Part shown: piece after piece, positions 48,557 through 58,506 of the stretch | How the letters are laid out: each line of letters opens with the position of its first letter | Position numbering within the stretch: the first letter of the stretch is position 1 | Assembly (NCBI RefSeq): GCF_900105765.1 | Contig: NZ_FNTX01000001.1 | Coordinates: 1,522,387-1,586,386, forward strand | Source of the DNA: Ruania alba | GTDB lineage: Bacteria > Actinomycetota > Actinomycetes > Actinomycetales > Beutenbergiaceae | Direction: 5' to 3' | DNA: 64,000 bases | The notes under the pieces: model-generated | What the model saw: only the letters and a program-made list of their open reading frames with translations | The model's database searches: none | What the model was told of the DNA's origin: nothing | Made by a program: the position numbers and the translations under genes

Positions 48557-49183
48557 ATGGCACTCCTGCACCGGGCAACCCTGCATCCGACCAAGTTGGA
48601 GCTCGTGGCTGGCTGGGTGCCCCAGCAGCCGTGGGCGTCCGGGGCGGAGCCGACCGAGGTGGTGGCCGCATATCGCTTCGACGACCCGGATGGTCAGGTC
48701 GGTCTGGAGACGCTGCTGGTACGGACGGCCGACGGCGGACTGGTGCAGCTGCCGCTGACGTATCGTGCTGCTGAACTCGCCGGTGCCGGTGAGGCGTTGA
48801 TCGGCACGATGGAGCACTCGGCACTCGGAACCCGGTGGGTCTACGACGCCCCGCGGGACCCCGTGCATATCGCTGCGCTGACGGCGGTGATGCGTGATGG
48901 AGGGAGCGGCGCCGAGCTGGTTGACGAGTCGGGCGAGCGGATCGTCCGAGATACCCAGGCCGAGGTCCATGGGACAGGGGCACTGCGGTCCCGACCTGTT
49001 GCTCCTGATCGCTACGAACCGGACCAACGCACGAACCAGTCGGTCTCCACCACTGCCGACGGTGAGTTCCTCGTGACGTACCGGCGCCCGCTCGTCGCAT
49101 CGCCCTCGGACGGTGTGCGAGCGGCGTTGCGTGGCGTGTGGCAAGGGCAAGCAGAGACGGTCACGCTCGCGGTCCTGCGTTGA
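48557..49183 (+). CDS. maltokinase N-terminal cap-like protein
   Basis: 208 residues, no membrane helix. The sequence HRATLHPTKLELVAGWVPQQPW, the strand-rich TEVVAAYRFDDPDGQVGLETLL, and GTMEHSALGTRWVYDAPRDPV are similar to the stand-alone maltokinase N-terminal cap-like family of actinobacteria. No kinase domain follows. The ATG has a TACGAT box 6 nt upstream. Function unknown; a role in trehalose-glycogen metabolism would be guesswork. Confidence 0.75.
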   Translation: MALLHRATLHPTKLELVAGWVPQQPWASGAEPTEVVAAYRFDDPDGQVGLETLLVRTADGGLVQLPLTYRAAELAGAGEALIGTMEHSALGTRWVYDAPRDPVHIAALTAVMRDGGSGAELVDESGERIVRDTQAEVHGTGALRSRPVAPDRYEPDQRTNQSVSTTADGEFLVTYRRPLVASPSDGVRAALRGVWQGQAETVTLAVLR

Positions 49184-49509
49184 GAGAGCCGGCGGGGCTT
49201 CGCTCGACGCGTCTGAGTTCATGTCCGCCCGGTCGGTGAGTGGGACTCCCGGGAGCCTTCAACCATCATCAGTGTCAGTGCCGTCGGAGAGAATACGGAG
49301 ATGACGTCGATAGTTGCTGACACGACATTCTCGGCCCTGGCCAGGATAAGGGCAGCAATTGTCTGTCCGGCTGTTCCTGGGCTGCGAATTGACCGATGCC
49401 ACGCGGGTCTTTCAGATGCGTCTGGCCGATGTGCCGGTCATTGCGGGAGTTTTCCACAGGTGCCGATGCTGTCCGGCGCAATGTCAGTGCTTCCTGGGAG
49501 AATAAAGCC
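49184..49509. other. intergenic region with a decayed 5' copy of the DUF222/HNH gene
   Basis: This 326-bp gap has no intact gene. Its middle (49273-49355) is a diverged copy of the DUF222/HNH gene start; the remainder shows no recognisable structure beyond the 10-bp palindrome CTCCCGGGAG near 49246. Confidence 0.6.
49273..49355 (+). repeat. degenerate duplication of the DUF222/HNH gene 5' end
   Basis: At a fixed offset of 209 bp this segment aligns without gaps to 49482-49564: TGTCAGTGC, GAGAATA, ATGAC(G/C)TCGA and CATTCTCGGCCC are shared. It includes the equivalent of the start codon (49301 versus 49510) but the frame then decays. It is a partial tandem duplication or the stub of a second gene copy. 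Confidence 0.7.
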
Positions 49510-51326
49510 ATGACCTCGACAGCCACTGGTCCCGCATTCTCGGCCCCGGCCGGAAACGCGGTGCTGGCTGCCCTGCGGGAGAACGTCACCACGGCTCGGG
49601 CGGTCGATGTCGAGCGTGCTGAGCTGGTGATCGCCTGGGTGGGTGAACGAGCGATCGACCCGGCCACCCGGGACACCACGGCTGGTGGGCCGGTGTTCGA
49701 CCCGGACGAACACGCGGGCCTACCGGTTCCGGATGAACATGCCGGACTACCGGAGACGCTGGAGCGGGCCGGGTTGCCGGGCGAACATGAGGGGTTGCCG
49801 GGAACTGCGCAGCCGATGCGGTTGGCTGGGGATGGTGCCCCGTTGGTGTCGGATCTGGAGTTCACCCGGTTGGCGACGGCGTTGGGGCAGTCGAACGAGG
49901 CCGCACTGGGATATGTGGGCGCCATCGTGGAACTGGCCTACCGGTTGCCCCAACTCTGGGAACGGGTGCGGGCCGGGCAGGTGAGTGTCCACCGGGCACG
50001 GGCAGTGACCCGGATGACGAAACGCCTCCCGTTCGCGGGTGCGGCCTGGGTGGATGCGCAGGTGGCGTGGACGATCGGGTCCTGCACGGTCGCGCAGATC
50101 GAGCGGACCGTGACCGCCGCGATGGTGTCTTTTGATCCCGACCAAGCCGCGAAGGATGAGGAAGCGGCGTTGGAGGGGCGCCATTTCGACATCCGCCTCG
50201 ATGAGGCAGGCACCACCGCAGCACCGGGACCAGGAGCAGGATTGGGTGTGGGGTCGGTGGTGCGGGTCGAAGGAGGCCTCGACCAGGCTGACGCGTTGGA
50301 TCTTGAGGCTGCGGTGTCCGACCAGGCACGTGCGCTGGCGGGGTTCCTTCCCGGCACCAGTGAGGATGTGCGTCGTTCCTCGCCCGCGGACACATCACCT
50401 TGCCCATCCCCACCGCTGACACCAGCGGCGGTGGCGGTGGCGGTGGAAGGGCTGCTGGCGCCGCCGGCGCACGGCCGACCGCGACCGCCGGGCCCAGCGC
50501 GACCGAGACCAGCGTGAGCGGCGCGGGTCTCGACCCGATGACCGGGCCTACCTCCCCGACGGGGACACCCGGTGGTGCGGGTGGGATGGGTCGGACTGTG
50601 ATGCTCTACCTGCACCTGCCCGCTGACGCCCTCAACGACCACGCCGAAGCCGGCACCGGTGAGAGCTCCGGTACCGGTGAGGGTGCGGGTAACTCTGGTG
50701 AAACGGGCCCTGAGTTCGGATGCGGGGTCGTGGGCCGGTGCGAAAACACTCGCTCCCCGGTCTCGAAAGAACAGATTCGCCACTGGTGCGGTACCGCTGG
50801 ACGAATCCTGGTGCGTCCGGTGATCGATCTCGCAGGCTTCACCTCCGCGTCCACGTATGAGGCCAGCCCGACACTGCGCGAGCAGGTCATTCTTCGTGAT
50901 GGACGGTGCCGGTTTCCCTATTGCAATCGCTCCGCGCGTTCTGCCGATCAGGATCATAGTGTTCCCTTCGATCAGGGCGGCCGAACCAGTTCGGTGAATA
51001 TGGCCGCTTTGTGTCGACGTCATCACCGGGCGAAGACTCACGCCGGGTGGTCGTATTCGATGATCACGCCGGGCGTGTATTACTGGGCTGCACCCGATGG
51101 TGTGCTGTACCTGGTCACGCCCACCGGCACGTATCCCATCCCGAGCGCTGGGTCGGCCCGTCAACCAGGGAGCAGTCCGCCCGGTGGTCACAGGCATCCC
51201 CCACATGGTGCGGCTGAACCTCCCGGTGATCCCGGTGATCCCGGTGGTCTCGGTGATGCCGGCCGCCACGCCGGCAACTCCACACACTCGGATCCACCCG
51301 GCCACACCGACCCACCACCAGACTGA
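49510..51326 (+). pseudogene. DUF222/HNH endonuclease (13E12 repeat family), frame-disrupted
   Basis: Two pieces of one protein. The first frame (49510-50517) carries the DUF222 domain, with LGQSNEAALGYVGAIVELAYRLP and the block VDAQVAWTIGSCTVAQIERTV. The second frame (from about 50376 to 51326) carries the C-terminal HNH nuclease, with REQVILRDGRCRFPYCNR, DQDHSVPFDQGGRTSSVN and CRRHHRAKTHAGW (HNH residues intact). They join by adding one C in TTCC at 50376-50379, which gives RRSLARGHITLPIPTADTS. A slightly larger deletion is also possible. The family is multicopy in actinobacteria, may be selfish, and has no known role. Confidence 0.85.
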
Positions 51327-51432
51327 CTACCCCGCCCCGAACCCCGCCGACACCACCCGTCGACGGGGACCTCGGCATGTCCGGGTGCCCTCAGGTAGCG
51401 CCCGCATTGCCGGGTACCCGCGGAAACCCGCG

Positions 51433-51462
51433 CTCCGCTGCCTCCCCGTCAGGCCAGCGGAG
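51433..51462 (+). terminator. possible hairpin between the HNH gene and fmt
   Basis: Arms CTCCGCTG (51433-51440) and CAGCGGAG (51455-51462) with a 14-nt loop. Weak evidence for termination. Confidence 0.3.
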
Positions 51463-51492
51463 AACGAGCGCAGGAGAGGCTCCCCACCCACC

Positions 51493-51498
51493 TAGACT
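51493..51498 (+). promoter_or_regulatory. fmt leaderless -10 box (TAGACT)
   Basis: TAGACT ends 7 nt before the fmt ATG at 51506. Confidence 0.6.
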
Positions 51499-51505
51499 GG
51501 GACCC

Positions 51506-52462
51506 ATGCGTGTTGTGTTCGCGGGGACGCCCGCCGTCGCCGTCCCGTCCCTGCACGCGCTGCTCGCCTCGGACCACGAGGTCGTTGGTGTCCTCACTCG
51601 ACCGCCGGCTCCGGTCGGACGCAAGCGCGTTCTCACCCCCAGCCCGGTGCACCGTGCCGCGGAGGATGCCGGCCTCCCGGTGCTCACCTCAGACCGCCCG
51701 CATGCCGATGACATCCTCACCGCGCTTCACGCCCTGGAACCGGATGTATGCGCCGTCGTGGCCTATGGAGCGCTGCTGCGTGAACCCGCACTCTCCCTGC
51801 CTACGCACGGGTGGATCAACCTGCACTTCTCCCTCCTGCCGGCGTGGCGTGGTGCGGCCCCGGTGCAGCACGCGATCATCGCCGGGGACGAGATCACTGG
51901 TGCCAGCACGTTCCAGATCGAGGCAGGCCTGGACACCGGCCCCGTGCTCGGCACCATGACCGAGACGGTCCGGCCCACCGACACCAGCGGCACACTCCTC
52001 GACCGGCTCGCTGCCGCTGGTGCTCCGCTTCTGGTCTCCTCCCTGGACGCGATCGCCGACGGTTCGGCACGTCCGCAGCCGCAGCCCGACGACGGCGTCA
52101 GCCTCGCCCCCCGCCTGGCTGCCTCTGACGGCCACATCGACTGGCAACACCCCGCCGTTGCCATCGACCGCAGGATCCGCGGGTGCACACCGGCACCCGG
52201 CGCATGGACCACCCGTGACGGCTCTCGGGTGAAGCTCGGTCCGGTTGGCATCGCCACCGACGCCACCACGCTGGCGCCGGGTCAACTCGCCGTCACCAAC
52301 GATGGTGTGCTCGTGGGCACAGGAACCCACCCCGTCCGCCTCGGCGAGATTGCACCACCCGGTAAGAGCTGGATGGCCGCCGCCGACTGGGCCCGCGGGG
52401 CCCGGCTGGACGCAGCAGCCGCCTTCGACGTGACCGGAGACTCGGAGGGGACGATCCGATGA
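51506..52462 (+). CDS. fmt: methionyl-tRNA formyltransferase
   Basis: Formylates initiator Met-tRNA. 318 residues. [60 protein letters not shown] and the C-terminal OB domain with [11 protein letters not shown] are intact. The RsmB-like gene overlaps its stop. No def (deformylase) gene lies in the window. Leaderless layout. Confidence 0.97.
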   Translation: MRVVFAGTPAVAVPSLHALLASDHEVVGVLTRPPAPVGRKRVLTPSPVHRAAEDAGLPVLTSDRPHADDILTALHALEPDVCAVVAYGALLREPALSLPTHGWINLHFSLLPAWRGAAPVQHAIIAGDEITGASTFQIEAGLDTGPVLGTMTETVRPTDTSGTLLDRLAAAGAPLLVSSLDAIADGSARPQPQPDDGVSLAPRLAASDGHIDWQHPAVAIDRRIRGCTPAPGAWTTRDGSRVKLGPVGIATDATTLAPGQLAVTNDGVLVGTGTHPVRLGEIAPPGKSWMAAADWARGARLDAAAAFDVTGDSEGTIR

Positions 52463-54078
52463 ACGAGGACTCCAGCGCCGACGGCGGACGGTCGGATCGC
52501 GAAGGGCGGCGCACCTCCGGCGGTGGTCACCAGCACGGGGGTGCCCGCCGCGGCGACGGCCAGCCCGGTGATGGTCGAGGTGGTGATGGCCGAGGTGGTG
52601 ACAGCCGACCGAGGGCCGGTCGCCCAGTCCGCGACCGACCCAACGGCGGGCGTCCCGCCCGGCAACGCACCGCACAGCGTCCCGCCGACCGGGCCCGGGA
52701 CGCCGACCCGGCACGCCGCGCGGCCTACGACACCCTGCGTACCGTGGCCGACTCCGACTCCTACGCCAATCTCACGTTGCCGCCCCTGCTGCGCCAGCGC
52801 GGCATCCGCGGTCGCGACGCGGCCTTCGCCACCGAGCTCGCCTACGGGACCTTGCGCTATCGCGACCGCTACGACGCCGTCATCGCCACCGTCTCGGCCC
52901 GTCCGCTCGCGCAGCTCGACCCACCGGTGCTGGACGTACTCCGGCTCGGTGTGCACCAGGTACTGGCCATGCGGGTACCCGACCACGCGGCTGTCTCCGC
53001 CACGGTCGGCCTCGCCCGCGGCACGGTCGGGGCCGGTTCTGCCCAGTTCGTGAACGCCATCCTGCGCCAGGTCACCGGCCGCCCCCTGGAGGAGTGGCTC
53101 GAGATCATCGGTGCCGAGACCGCGGACGAGACCGAACGACTCGCCGTCACCACCTCCCACCCCTCCTGGATCGTGCGTGCACTCCGTCACGCGCTCAGTG
53201 AGACGCCCGAGGGTGCCGACGACCTCCCCGCCCTGCTCGACGCGGACAACGCCGCCCCCGCCGTCACCGTGGTGCTTCGCCCCGGACTGGCGACCACAGA
53301 GGATGTGCCCGATGCCGAGCCCGGCAGGTGGACGAGTACCGCCCGCGTCCTCACCCACGGTGACCCTGCCGCGCTCGACGTGGTTCGTCACGCACGTGCC
53401 GGCGTCCAGGACGAGGGCAGCCAGCTCGTCACCCTCGCCGCCGCGGCCGCACAGGTGGACGGCCCGGACACCACCTGGCTCGACCTGTGCGCCGGCCCCG
53501 GCGGCAAGGCAGCACTGTTCGGCGCCCTGCTCGCCGAGCGCGCCCCCGGCGGGGTGCTCATCGCGAATGAGTTCTCGCCACACCGCACCCGGCTCGTCGA
53601 GCAGTCCACGGCAGCGTTGAGAGAAATCCTGCCTGGGCTGGACGTCCGCACCGGGGACGGCCGCGAAGTCGGTCCGGAGGACGCGGGCAATCCGGACGGT
53701 TTCGATCGTGTCCTGGTGGATGTCCCGTGCACCGGTCTCGGCGCCCTGCGCCGCCGCCCCGAGTCGCGCTGGCGCCGCACCCCGAAGGACCTGGCCACCC
53801 TCGGCCCACTGCAACGGGAACTGCTCACGGCAGCCCTGCAGGCCACCCGGCCCGGGGGAGTGGTCGCCTACGTGACCTGCTCCCCGCACGTGGCCGAAAC
53901 CCGCACGGTGGTCCAGGACGTGCTCAAGCGCACCGAACACGCCGAGCTGCTGAACGCCGTCGAGATCGCTGCCCAGGTGACCACCACCCCACTGCCTGCG
54001 CAAGACGGCCCGTTCCTGCAGCTGTGGCCACACCGGCACGGCACCGACGCGATGTTCCTGGCGCTGATCCGGCGCTGA
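52459..54078 (+). CDS. RsmB-like rRNA cytosine-C5 methyltransferase
   Basis: SAM-dependent RNA m5C methyltransferase of the Sun/NSUN family. Residues 1-~85 are a Gly/Arg/Asp-rich low-complexity tail, then a NusB-like RNA-binding domain (~88-235), then the catalytic domain with SAM motif [22 protein letters not shown] and [10 protein letters not shown] (the two catalytic Cys in PCTG and TCS). 539 residues, longer than E. coli RsmB because of the tail. Its ATG overlaps the fmt stop; fmt-rsmB is a conserved pair. Confidence 0.95.
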   Translation: MNEDSSADGGRSDREGRRTSGGGHQHGGARRGDGQPGDGRGGDGRGGDSRPRAGRPVRDRPNGGRPARQRTAQRPADRARDADPARRAAYDTLRTVADSDSYANLTLPPLLRQRGIRGRDAAFATELAYGTLRYRDRYDAVIATVSARPLAQLDPPVLDVLRLGVHQVLAMRVPDHAAVSATVGLARGTVGAGSAQFVNAILRQVTGRPLEEWLEIIGAETADETERLAVTTSHPSWIVRALRHALSETPEGADDLPALLDADNAAPAVTVVLRPGLATTEDVPDAEPGRWTSTARVLTHGDPAALDVVRHARAGVQDEGSQLVTLAAAAAQVDGPDTTWLDLCAGPGGKAALFGALLAERAPGGVLIANEFSPHRTRLVEQSTAALREILPGLDVRTGDGREVGPEDAGNPDGFDRVLVDVPCTGLGALRRRPESRWRRTPKDLATLGPLQRELLTAALQATRPGGVVAYVTCSPHVAETRTVVQDVLKRTEHAELLNAVEIAAQVTTTPLPAQDGPFLQLWPHRHGTDAMFLALIRR

Positions 54079-54111
54079 CCTGGTCCGAGGCTGTGCCGCC
54101 CTGGCTCTCGA

Positions 54112-54117
54112 TAGGCT
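54112..54117 (+). promoter_or_regulatory. rpe leaderless -10 box (TAGGCT)
   Basis: TAGGCT ends 7 nt before the rpe ATG at 54125. Confidence 0.6.
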
Positions 54118-54124
54118 GGCAACC

Positions 54125-54811
54125 ATGACGACAGTGCCCGATGTGCCGATCCTGATCTCACCCAGCGTGCTGAACGCGGACCTGGCCAACCTCACCGACG
54201 AAATCGGCCGGATCACCCACGCCGACTATGTGCACCTGGACGTCATGGACAACCATTTCGTCCCGAACATGACCTTCGGGCTTCCGGTGGTCGAACGTAT
54301 CCTCGCCACCACCGACGTCCCGGCCGATGTGCACCTGATGATCGACCACCCGGACGAGTGGGCGCCCGCGTACGCCGAGGCCGGTGCCGCCTCCGTCACC
54401 TTCCACGCCGAAGCGTCCAACGCACCCGTTCGCCTCGCCCGCGAGCTCCGCGCGAAGGGTGCCCGGGCAAGTATCGCCCTACGACCGGCCACGGGTGTGG
54501 AGGGCTATCTCGACCTGCTGGACGAGTTCGACATGGTGCTGGTGATGACCGTCGAGCCAGGGTTCGGCGGCCAGTCGCTGATCACCGGCACCCTGCCCAA
54601 GATTCGCCGCACCCGGGAGGCGATCACCGCACTGGGCCGGGACATCTGGGTGCAGGTGGACGGTGGGATCTCGCGCGACACGATTGCGACAGCGGCCGCC
54701 GCCGGAGCGAACATGTTCGTCGCCGGATCGGCCGTCTACTCCGCGGACGACCCGAACGCCGAGATCGGCGCCCTGCGCGAGACGGCCACCGCCGCCTACC
54801 GCAGTGCTTAG
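54125..54811 (+). CDS. rpe: ribulose-phosphate 3-epimerase
   Basis: Interconverts ribulose 5-phosphate and xylulose 5-phosphate. TIM barrel, 228 residues. The metal and catalytic residues appear in [44 protein letters not shown] and [10 protein letters not shown]; the phosphate site [12 protein letters not shown] is near the end. Downstream lies the FMN riboswitch. Confidence 0.97.
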   Translation: MTTVPDVPILISPSVLNADLANLTDEIGRITHADYVHLDVMDNHFVPNMTFGLPVVERILATTDVPADVHLMIDHPDEWAPAYAEAGAASVTFHAEASNAPVRLARELRAKGARASIALRPATGVEGYLDLLDEFDMVLVMTVEPGFGGQSLITGTLPKIRRTREAITALGRDIWVQVDGGISRDTIATAAAAGANMFVAGSAVYSADDPNAEIGALRETATAAYRSA

Positions 54812-54844
54812 CCGTCGATATGCGAGAATGCTCGCAGAGTCCAA

Positions 54845-54968
54845 CGTGCTCCGGGGTCGGTGAAAGTCCGAACCGGCGGTGACAGTCCGCGACCCGGCCG
54901 CCTCGGCGGTCGGTTGACCTGGTGAAACTCCAGGACCGACGGTGAAAGTCCGGATGGGAGGAAGCACG
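54845..54968 (+). ncRNA. FMN riboswitch (RFN element)
   Basis: Closing stem CGTGCT (54845-54850) with AGCACG (54963-54968) brackets the canonical RFN blocks: GGGGTCGGTGAAAGTCCGAA, GGCGGTGACAGTCCGCGACC, the variable arm, CCTGGTGAAACTCCAGGACC and GACGGTGAAAGTCCGGATGG, then GAGGAAGCACG. It senses FMN and switches off expression of the downstream transporter genes, whose first ATG is 93 nt further on. No rib biosynthesis gene follows, so transport is the regulated step here. Confidence 0.95.
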
Positions 54969-55061
54969 CGGCGCACGCAACGAGCGTGACGTCGAGGGTC
55001 GTCCGTGGCGCGGTGCCCGACGGCCCGACCCCGGGAGTACCTGGGGAAGGGAACACCCGCG

Positions 55062-55847
55062 ATGTCCAGGCCCCGCCGCGGCAGTTCCGCGAGGATCGCC
55101 GACGCCGCTGATCTCGTCGGCCCCTCAGTGCTCCCGCCCGTCGTGCTCGGCGTGGCCGGCCTCCTGCTCTGGGAGATCGCCGCCGGGCTCACCCCCTCGC
55201 GTGTGCTCCCGGCCCCCAGCACGCTGATGGTCCGCCTCGTCGCCGAGCTGCGCGACGGTGACATCCTCACCTACGCCGGCGCCACCCTGGCCGAGAGTCT
55301 GCTCGGGTGCCTGATCGCCCTGGTCGTCGCCCTGCCGCTCGGGTACCTGATCGCCCGCTCATCGGCCGCCTCAGCGGCTCTCGGTCCCTATCTGGCCGCC
55401 ACTCAAGCGATCCCGGCGGTGGCGCTGGCCCCGCTGATCGTGCTCTGGTTCGGCTATGGCCTCGTCCCCGTGGCTCTGCTGTGCGCCCTGCTGGTCTTCT
55501 TCCCGATCGTGGTGAACACCGCCCTGGGCCTGTCCGGGCTGGACGAGGAGGTCCTCGGTGCCGCCCAGCTCGACGGCGCCGGACGCTGGGGGATGCTGCT
55601 GCACATCGAGGGCCCGCTGGCGATGCCATCGGTGCTGGCCGGTGTGCGCAACGGTTTCGTGCTCTCCATCACCGGGGCCGTGGTGGGGGAGTTCGTGATG
55701 GGCGGGCAGGGCCTCGGTCTGCTGCTGTCCATCTATCGCGATCGGTCGGACACCACCGGCATGTTCGCCACCTTGATCGTCCTGGCCGCGTGTGCGGTCG
55801 GGTTCTACCTGCTCGTGCGAGCCCTGGAGAGAAGAGTCCGATGGTGA
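55062..55847 (+). CDS. ABC transporter permease, RibX-like (FMN riboswitch controlled)
   Basis: Binding-protein-dependent transport permease, 261 residues, about six membrane helices. The EAA loop is in ELDGAGRWGMLLHIEGPLAMPSVLAG-type sequence (key piece AAQLDGAGRWGMLLHIEGPL). Control by an FMN riboswitch and pairing with an NMT1/THI5-like binding protein match the RibX/RibY riboflavin transporters predicted in other bacteria. ATG 55062 follows GGGGAAGGGAAC. It overlaps the next gene by 7 bp. No ATPase gene lies nearby. Gene symbol withheld because riboflavin specificity is inferred. Confidence 0.87.
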   Translation: MSRPRRGSSARIADAADLVGPSVLPPVVLGVAGLLLWEIAAGLTPSRVLPAPSTLMVRLVAELRDGDILTYAGATLAESLLGCLIALVVALPLGYLIARSSAASAALGPYLAATQAIPAVALAPLIVLWFGYGLVPVALLCALLVFFPIVVNTALGLSGLDEEVLGAAQLDGAGRWGMLLHIEGPLAMPSVLAGVRNGFVLSITGAVVGEFVMGGQGLGLLLSIYRDRSDTTGMFATLIVLAACAVGFYLLVRALERRVRW

Positions 55848-56869
55848 GATCCCACCCCCGACGGCGCGCGCTGCTCGCCGTTGCCAGCGTCACCGTGGCC
55901 GCCGCGTTGAGTGCGTGCACCAGTTCCACCAGCGATCCCACTGACGGCGGTACGTCCGCCGCCGAGTCGAGCTCGCTGACCATCGGCCTGACTTATGTGC
56001 CGAACGTGCAGTTCGCCCCGTTCTACCGTGCCGAGCAGCAGGGGTACTTCGACGAGGCCGGGGTGGATGTGACGCTGCGTCACCACGGGGAGGCCGAGGA
56101 CCTGTTCGGTGCCCTGACGGACGGGACCGAGCACGTGGTGGTCGCCGGTGGCGACGAGATGATGCAGGCCCGCGACCAGGGTGTCCCCGTGGTGAGCATC
56201 GCCACCCTGTACACCTCCTACCCGGTCGCGTTGATCGTGCCGTCCGACTCCGAGATCCAGTCCCCGGACGACCTGGCCGGGCACACCGTCGGGGTGCCGG
56301 GGCCGTTCGGGGAGACCTACTTCGGGCTGCTCGCCATGCTTCAGGAAGCGGGCCTGACCGAGGACGACGTCTCCATCGAGCACATCGGGTTCACTCAACA
56401 GTCCGCGCTCAGTGAGGGACATGTGGACGCCGTGATGGGTTACCAGAACAATGACGTCCCTCAGTTCGCCGCGACGGGGCTGGAGGTGCGTGCGGTGCCG
56501 ATCGGGGACGTGCCGTTGGTCGGGATCGGCCTCGGCACCACCGACGAGCTCACCACGACCGAGACCGAGGCGCTGCGGGGTGTGGTCGCCGCCGTCGAGC
56601 GGGCCGTTGCCGACCTGGTGGCCGACCCACAGCTCGGCGTGGACGCGGCGGTCGAGGAGATCCCCGGCACTGTGGATGCCGAGCAGGAGGCCATCATGCA
56701 CGCCACGATGGAGGCCACCGTCCCGCTGTACGGGGAACCCGGACCGGGCTGGGGCGCCCACACGGGTCCGTGGCAGGAGATGTCGGCGTTCCTTGCCGAG
56801 GCAGGCCTCACCTCCGCGATCGTCCCAGCAGATGAGGCGTACAACAACGCGTTCACCGATGACGAGTAG
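55841..56869 (+). CDS. NMT1/THI5-like substrate-binding lipoprotein, RibY-like
   Basis: 342 residues. A lipoprotein signal peptide ends with the lipobox LSAC (Cys about residue 26), followed by a Thr/Ser/Asp linker. The periplasmic-binding-protein fold starts at [25 protein letters not shown], and [21 protein letters not shown] is typical of the THI5/NMT1 family. It captures the ligand outside the cell for the permease encoded just upstream. Riboswitch context suggests riboflavin or another flavin; a pyrimidine ligand is the alternative. The TAG stop also forms the first half of the hisE -10 box. Confidence 0.87.
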   Translation: MVRSHPRRRALLAVASVTVAAALSACTSSTSDPTDGGTSAAESSSLTIGLTYVPNVQFAPFYRAEQQGYFDEAGVDVTLRHHGEAEDLFGALTDGTEHVVVAGGDEMMQARDQGVPVVSIATLYTSYPVALIVPSDSEIQSPDDLAGHTVGVPGPFGETYFGLLAMLQEAGLTEDDVSIEHIGFTQQSALSEGHVDAVMGYQNNDVPQFAATGLEVRAVPIGDVPLVGIGLGTTDELTTTETEALRGVVAAVERAVADLVADPQLGVDAAVEEIPGTVDAEQEAIMHATMEATVPLYGEPGPGWGAHTGPWQEMSAFLAEAGLTSAIVPADEAYNNAFTDDE

Positions 56870-56872
56870 GCT
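56867..56872 (+). promoter_or_regulatory. hisE -10 box overlapping the upstream stop codon
   Basis: TAGGCT, whose first three bases are the stop of the preceding gene, ends 8 nt before GTG 56881. It gives hisE its own leaderless promoter, independent of the riboswitch. Confidence 0.5.
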
Positions 56873-56880
56873 CTTGCTAC

Positions 56881-57144
56881 GTGAAGACCTTCGACGACCT
56901 CTTCGCTGAGCTCCAGCACAAGGCACAGACCCGCCCCGACGGTTCCGGAACCGTCGCCGAGCTCGATGCCGGCGTCCATACGATCGGCAAGAAGATCGTC
57001 GAGGAGGCCGCCGAGGTGTGGATGGCGGCGGAGTACCAGAGCGACGCCGAAGCGGCCGAGGAGATCTCCCAGCTGCTGTATCACCTGCAGGTGATGATGC
57101 TCGCCCGCGGTCTCAGCCTCGAGGACGTTTACGCGCACCTGTGA
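56881..57144 (+). CDS. hisE: phosphoribosyl-ATP diphosphatase
   Basis: Second step of histidine synthesis. 87 residues, a single all-helical MazG-like domain with the metal-binding [18 protein letters not shown] and [17 protein letters not shown] start. hisG follows 43 bp downstream, the usual actinobacterial hisE-hisG order; other his genes are elsewhere. Confidence 0.96.
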   Translation: MKTFDDLFAELQHKAQTRPDGSGTVAELDAGVHTIGKKIVEEAAEVWMAAEYQSDAEAAEEISQLLYHLQVMMLARGLSLEDVYAHL

Positions 57145-57187
57145 GGTGCCTGCCCCTACCCCCACATCACGACCCCGAAGGACCCCC

Positions 57188-58033
57188 GTGCTCCGTATCG
57201 CCGTGCCCAACAAGGGCTCCCTCTCCGAGCCCGCGAGCCAGATGTTGCGTGAGGCCGGATACCGGCAGCGCCGCGACGGCCGCGAGCTGGTACTGCCCGA
57301 CGTCGAGAACGACGTCGAGTTCTTCTTCTTGCGCCCGCGCGACATCGCCGTCTACGTCGGCGAAGGTGTGGTCGACGCCGGGATCACCGGCCGTGACCTG
57401 CTGCTCGACTCCGGTGTGGACGCCATCGAACATCGCGCCCTCGACTTCGCCGGTTCCACGTTCCGCTTCGCCGGACCGCCGGAGACGGTGACCTCCCTCG
57501 CCGACGTCCAGGGCAAGCGGGTGGCCACCAGCTATGCGCACCTGGTGGGCACGTACCTGGCCGAGCGCGGGATCGACGCTCATGTGGTGCGGCTCGACGG
57601 CGCGATCGAATCCACCGTGCGGCTCGGTGTCTCGGACCTGGTGGCCGATGTGGTGGAGACCGGCGGCACCCTCCGCGCCGCCGGCCTGCACGTCTTCGGT
57701 GAACCGATCCTGCAGTCGGAGGCCGTGCTGATCCGGCCCAGCGGCGCCGAGCCCCAGCCCGGACTGGAGACCCTCGATCGCCGATTGAACGGGGTGCTGG
57801 TGGCACGCAAGTACGTGCTGATGGACTACGACTGCCCCGTGGAGCACGTGGAGGCCTGTGTCGCCGTCACCCCCGGCCTGGAGTCGCCCACCGTCTCCCC
57901 GTTGCACGACACCGGGTGGAAAGCCGTGCGCGCCATGGTGCCGCGGAACCAGACGAACCCGATCATGGATCAGCTCTACGAGCTCGGCGCGCGCGCCATC
58001 ATCGTGACCGGGATCCACGCCAGCAGGCTCTGA
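57188..58033 (+). CDS. hisG: ATP phosphoribosyltransferase (long form)
   Basis: First committed step of histidine synthesis. 281 residues, long form with a C-terminal regulatory ACT-like domain (from ~210, [18 protein letters not shown]). N-terminal [15 protein letters not shown], the PRPP-binding segment [18 protein letters not shown] and [12 protein letters not shown] are diagnostic. GTG 57188 gives the family start. Expected to be feedback-inhibited by histidine. Confidence 0.97.
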   Translation: MLRIAVPNKGSLSEPASQMLREAGYRQRRDGRELVLPDVENDVEFFFLRPRDIAVYVGEGVVDAGITGRDLLLDSGVDAIEHRALDFAGSTFRFAGPPETVTSLADVQGKRVATSYAHLVGTYLAERGIDAHVVRLDGAIESTVRLGVSDLVADVVETGGTLRAAGLHVFGEPILQSEAVLIRPSGAEPQPGLETLDRRLNGVLVARKYVLMDYDCPVEHVEACVAVTPGLESPTVSPLHDTGWKAVRAMVPRNQTNPIMDQLYELGARAIIVTGIHASRL

Positions 58034-58038
58034 CACTG

Positions 58039-58506
58039 ATGGCCCCGGCCGAGCACGCACCAGATCTGTACGCGCCGTTCCGGCCGCGCGCCACCCGCCT
58101 GGTCAGCATCGGCGTGATCGTGTGGCTGGTCGGCGGCTGGATCGTCTTCGTGCTGGTCGCCCGGGACCTCGCCGATGCGGCGACATACGTCGGCTCGGGT
58201 GTGCTGCTCGCCCTGATCGTGGCGCTCCTGGTGCGACTGGCGACCCTGGTGGCGGTGCCGGACCAGGACGGGCTTTTCGTCCGCAACGTGGTCTCGAGCC
58301 GGCGGTTGGACTGGGCGCAGATCGTCGACGTGCGGTTCGGGGAGCGGGACTGGGTGTCCCTCGATCTCACCGACGGCCGTGTGCTCGCCGTGATGGCGAT
58401 CCAGCGCGTGGACGGCGACCGTGCCCGTCGCGACTCACGCCGGTTGGCCACCCTCGTCGCCCGCCACGAGCCGGGCGGCGTGGATGCCGGCGACAGCGGC
58501 GGCTAG
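58039..58506 (+). CDS. PH-domain-like membrane protein
   Basis: 155 residues: two membrane helices (about 21-42 and 52-74), then a bacterial PH-like domain (PDQDGLFVRNVVSSRRLDWAQIVDVRF, WVSLDLTDGRVLAVMAI). This matches the actinobacterial PH-domain proteins found beside hisG; function unknown. The last 72 bp overlap the end of the convergent DUF3866 gene. Confidence 0.85.
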   Translation: MAPAEHAPDLYAPFRPRATRLVSIGVIVWLVGGWIVFVLVARDLADAATYVGSGVLLALIVALLVRLATLVAVPDQDGLFVRNVVSSRRLDWAQIVDVRFGERDWVSLDLTDGRVLAVMAIQRVDGDRARRDSRRLATLVARHEPGGVDAGDSGG

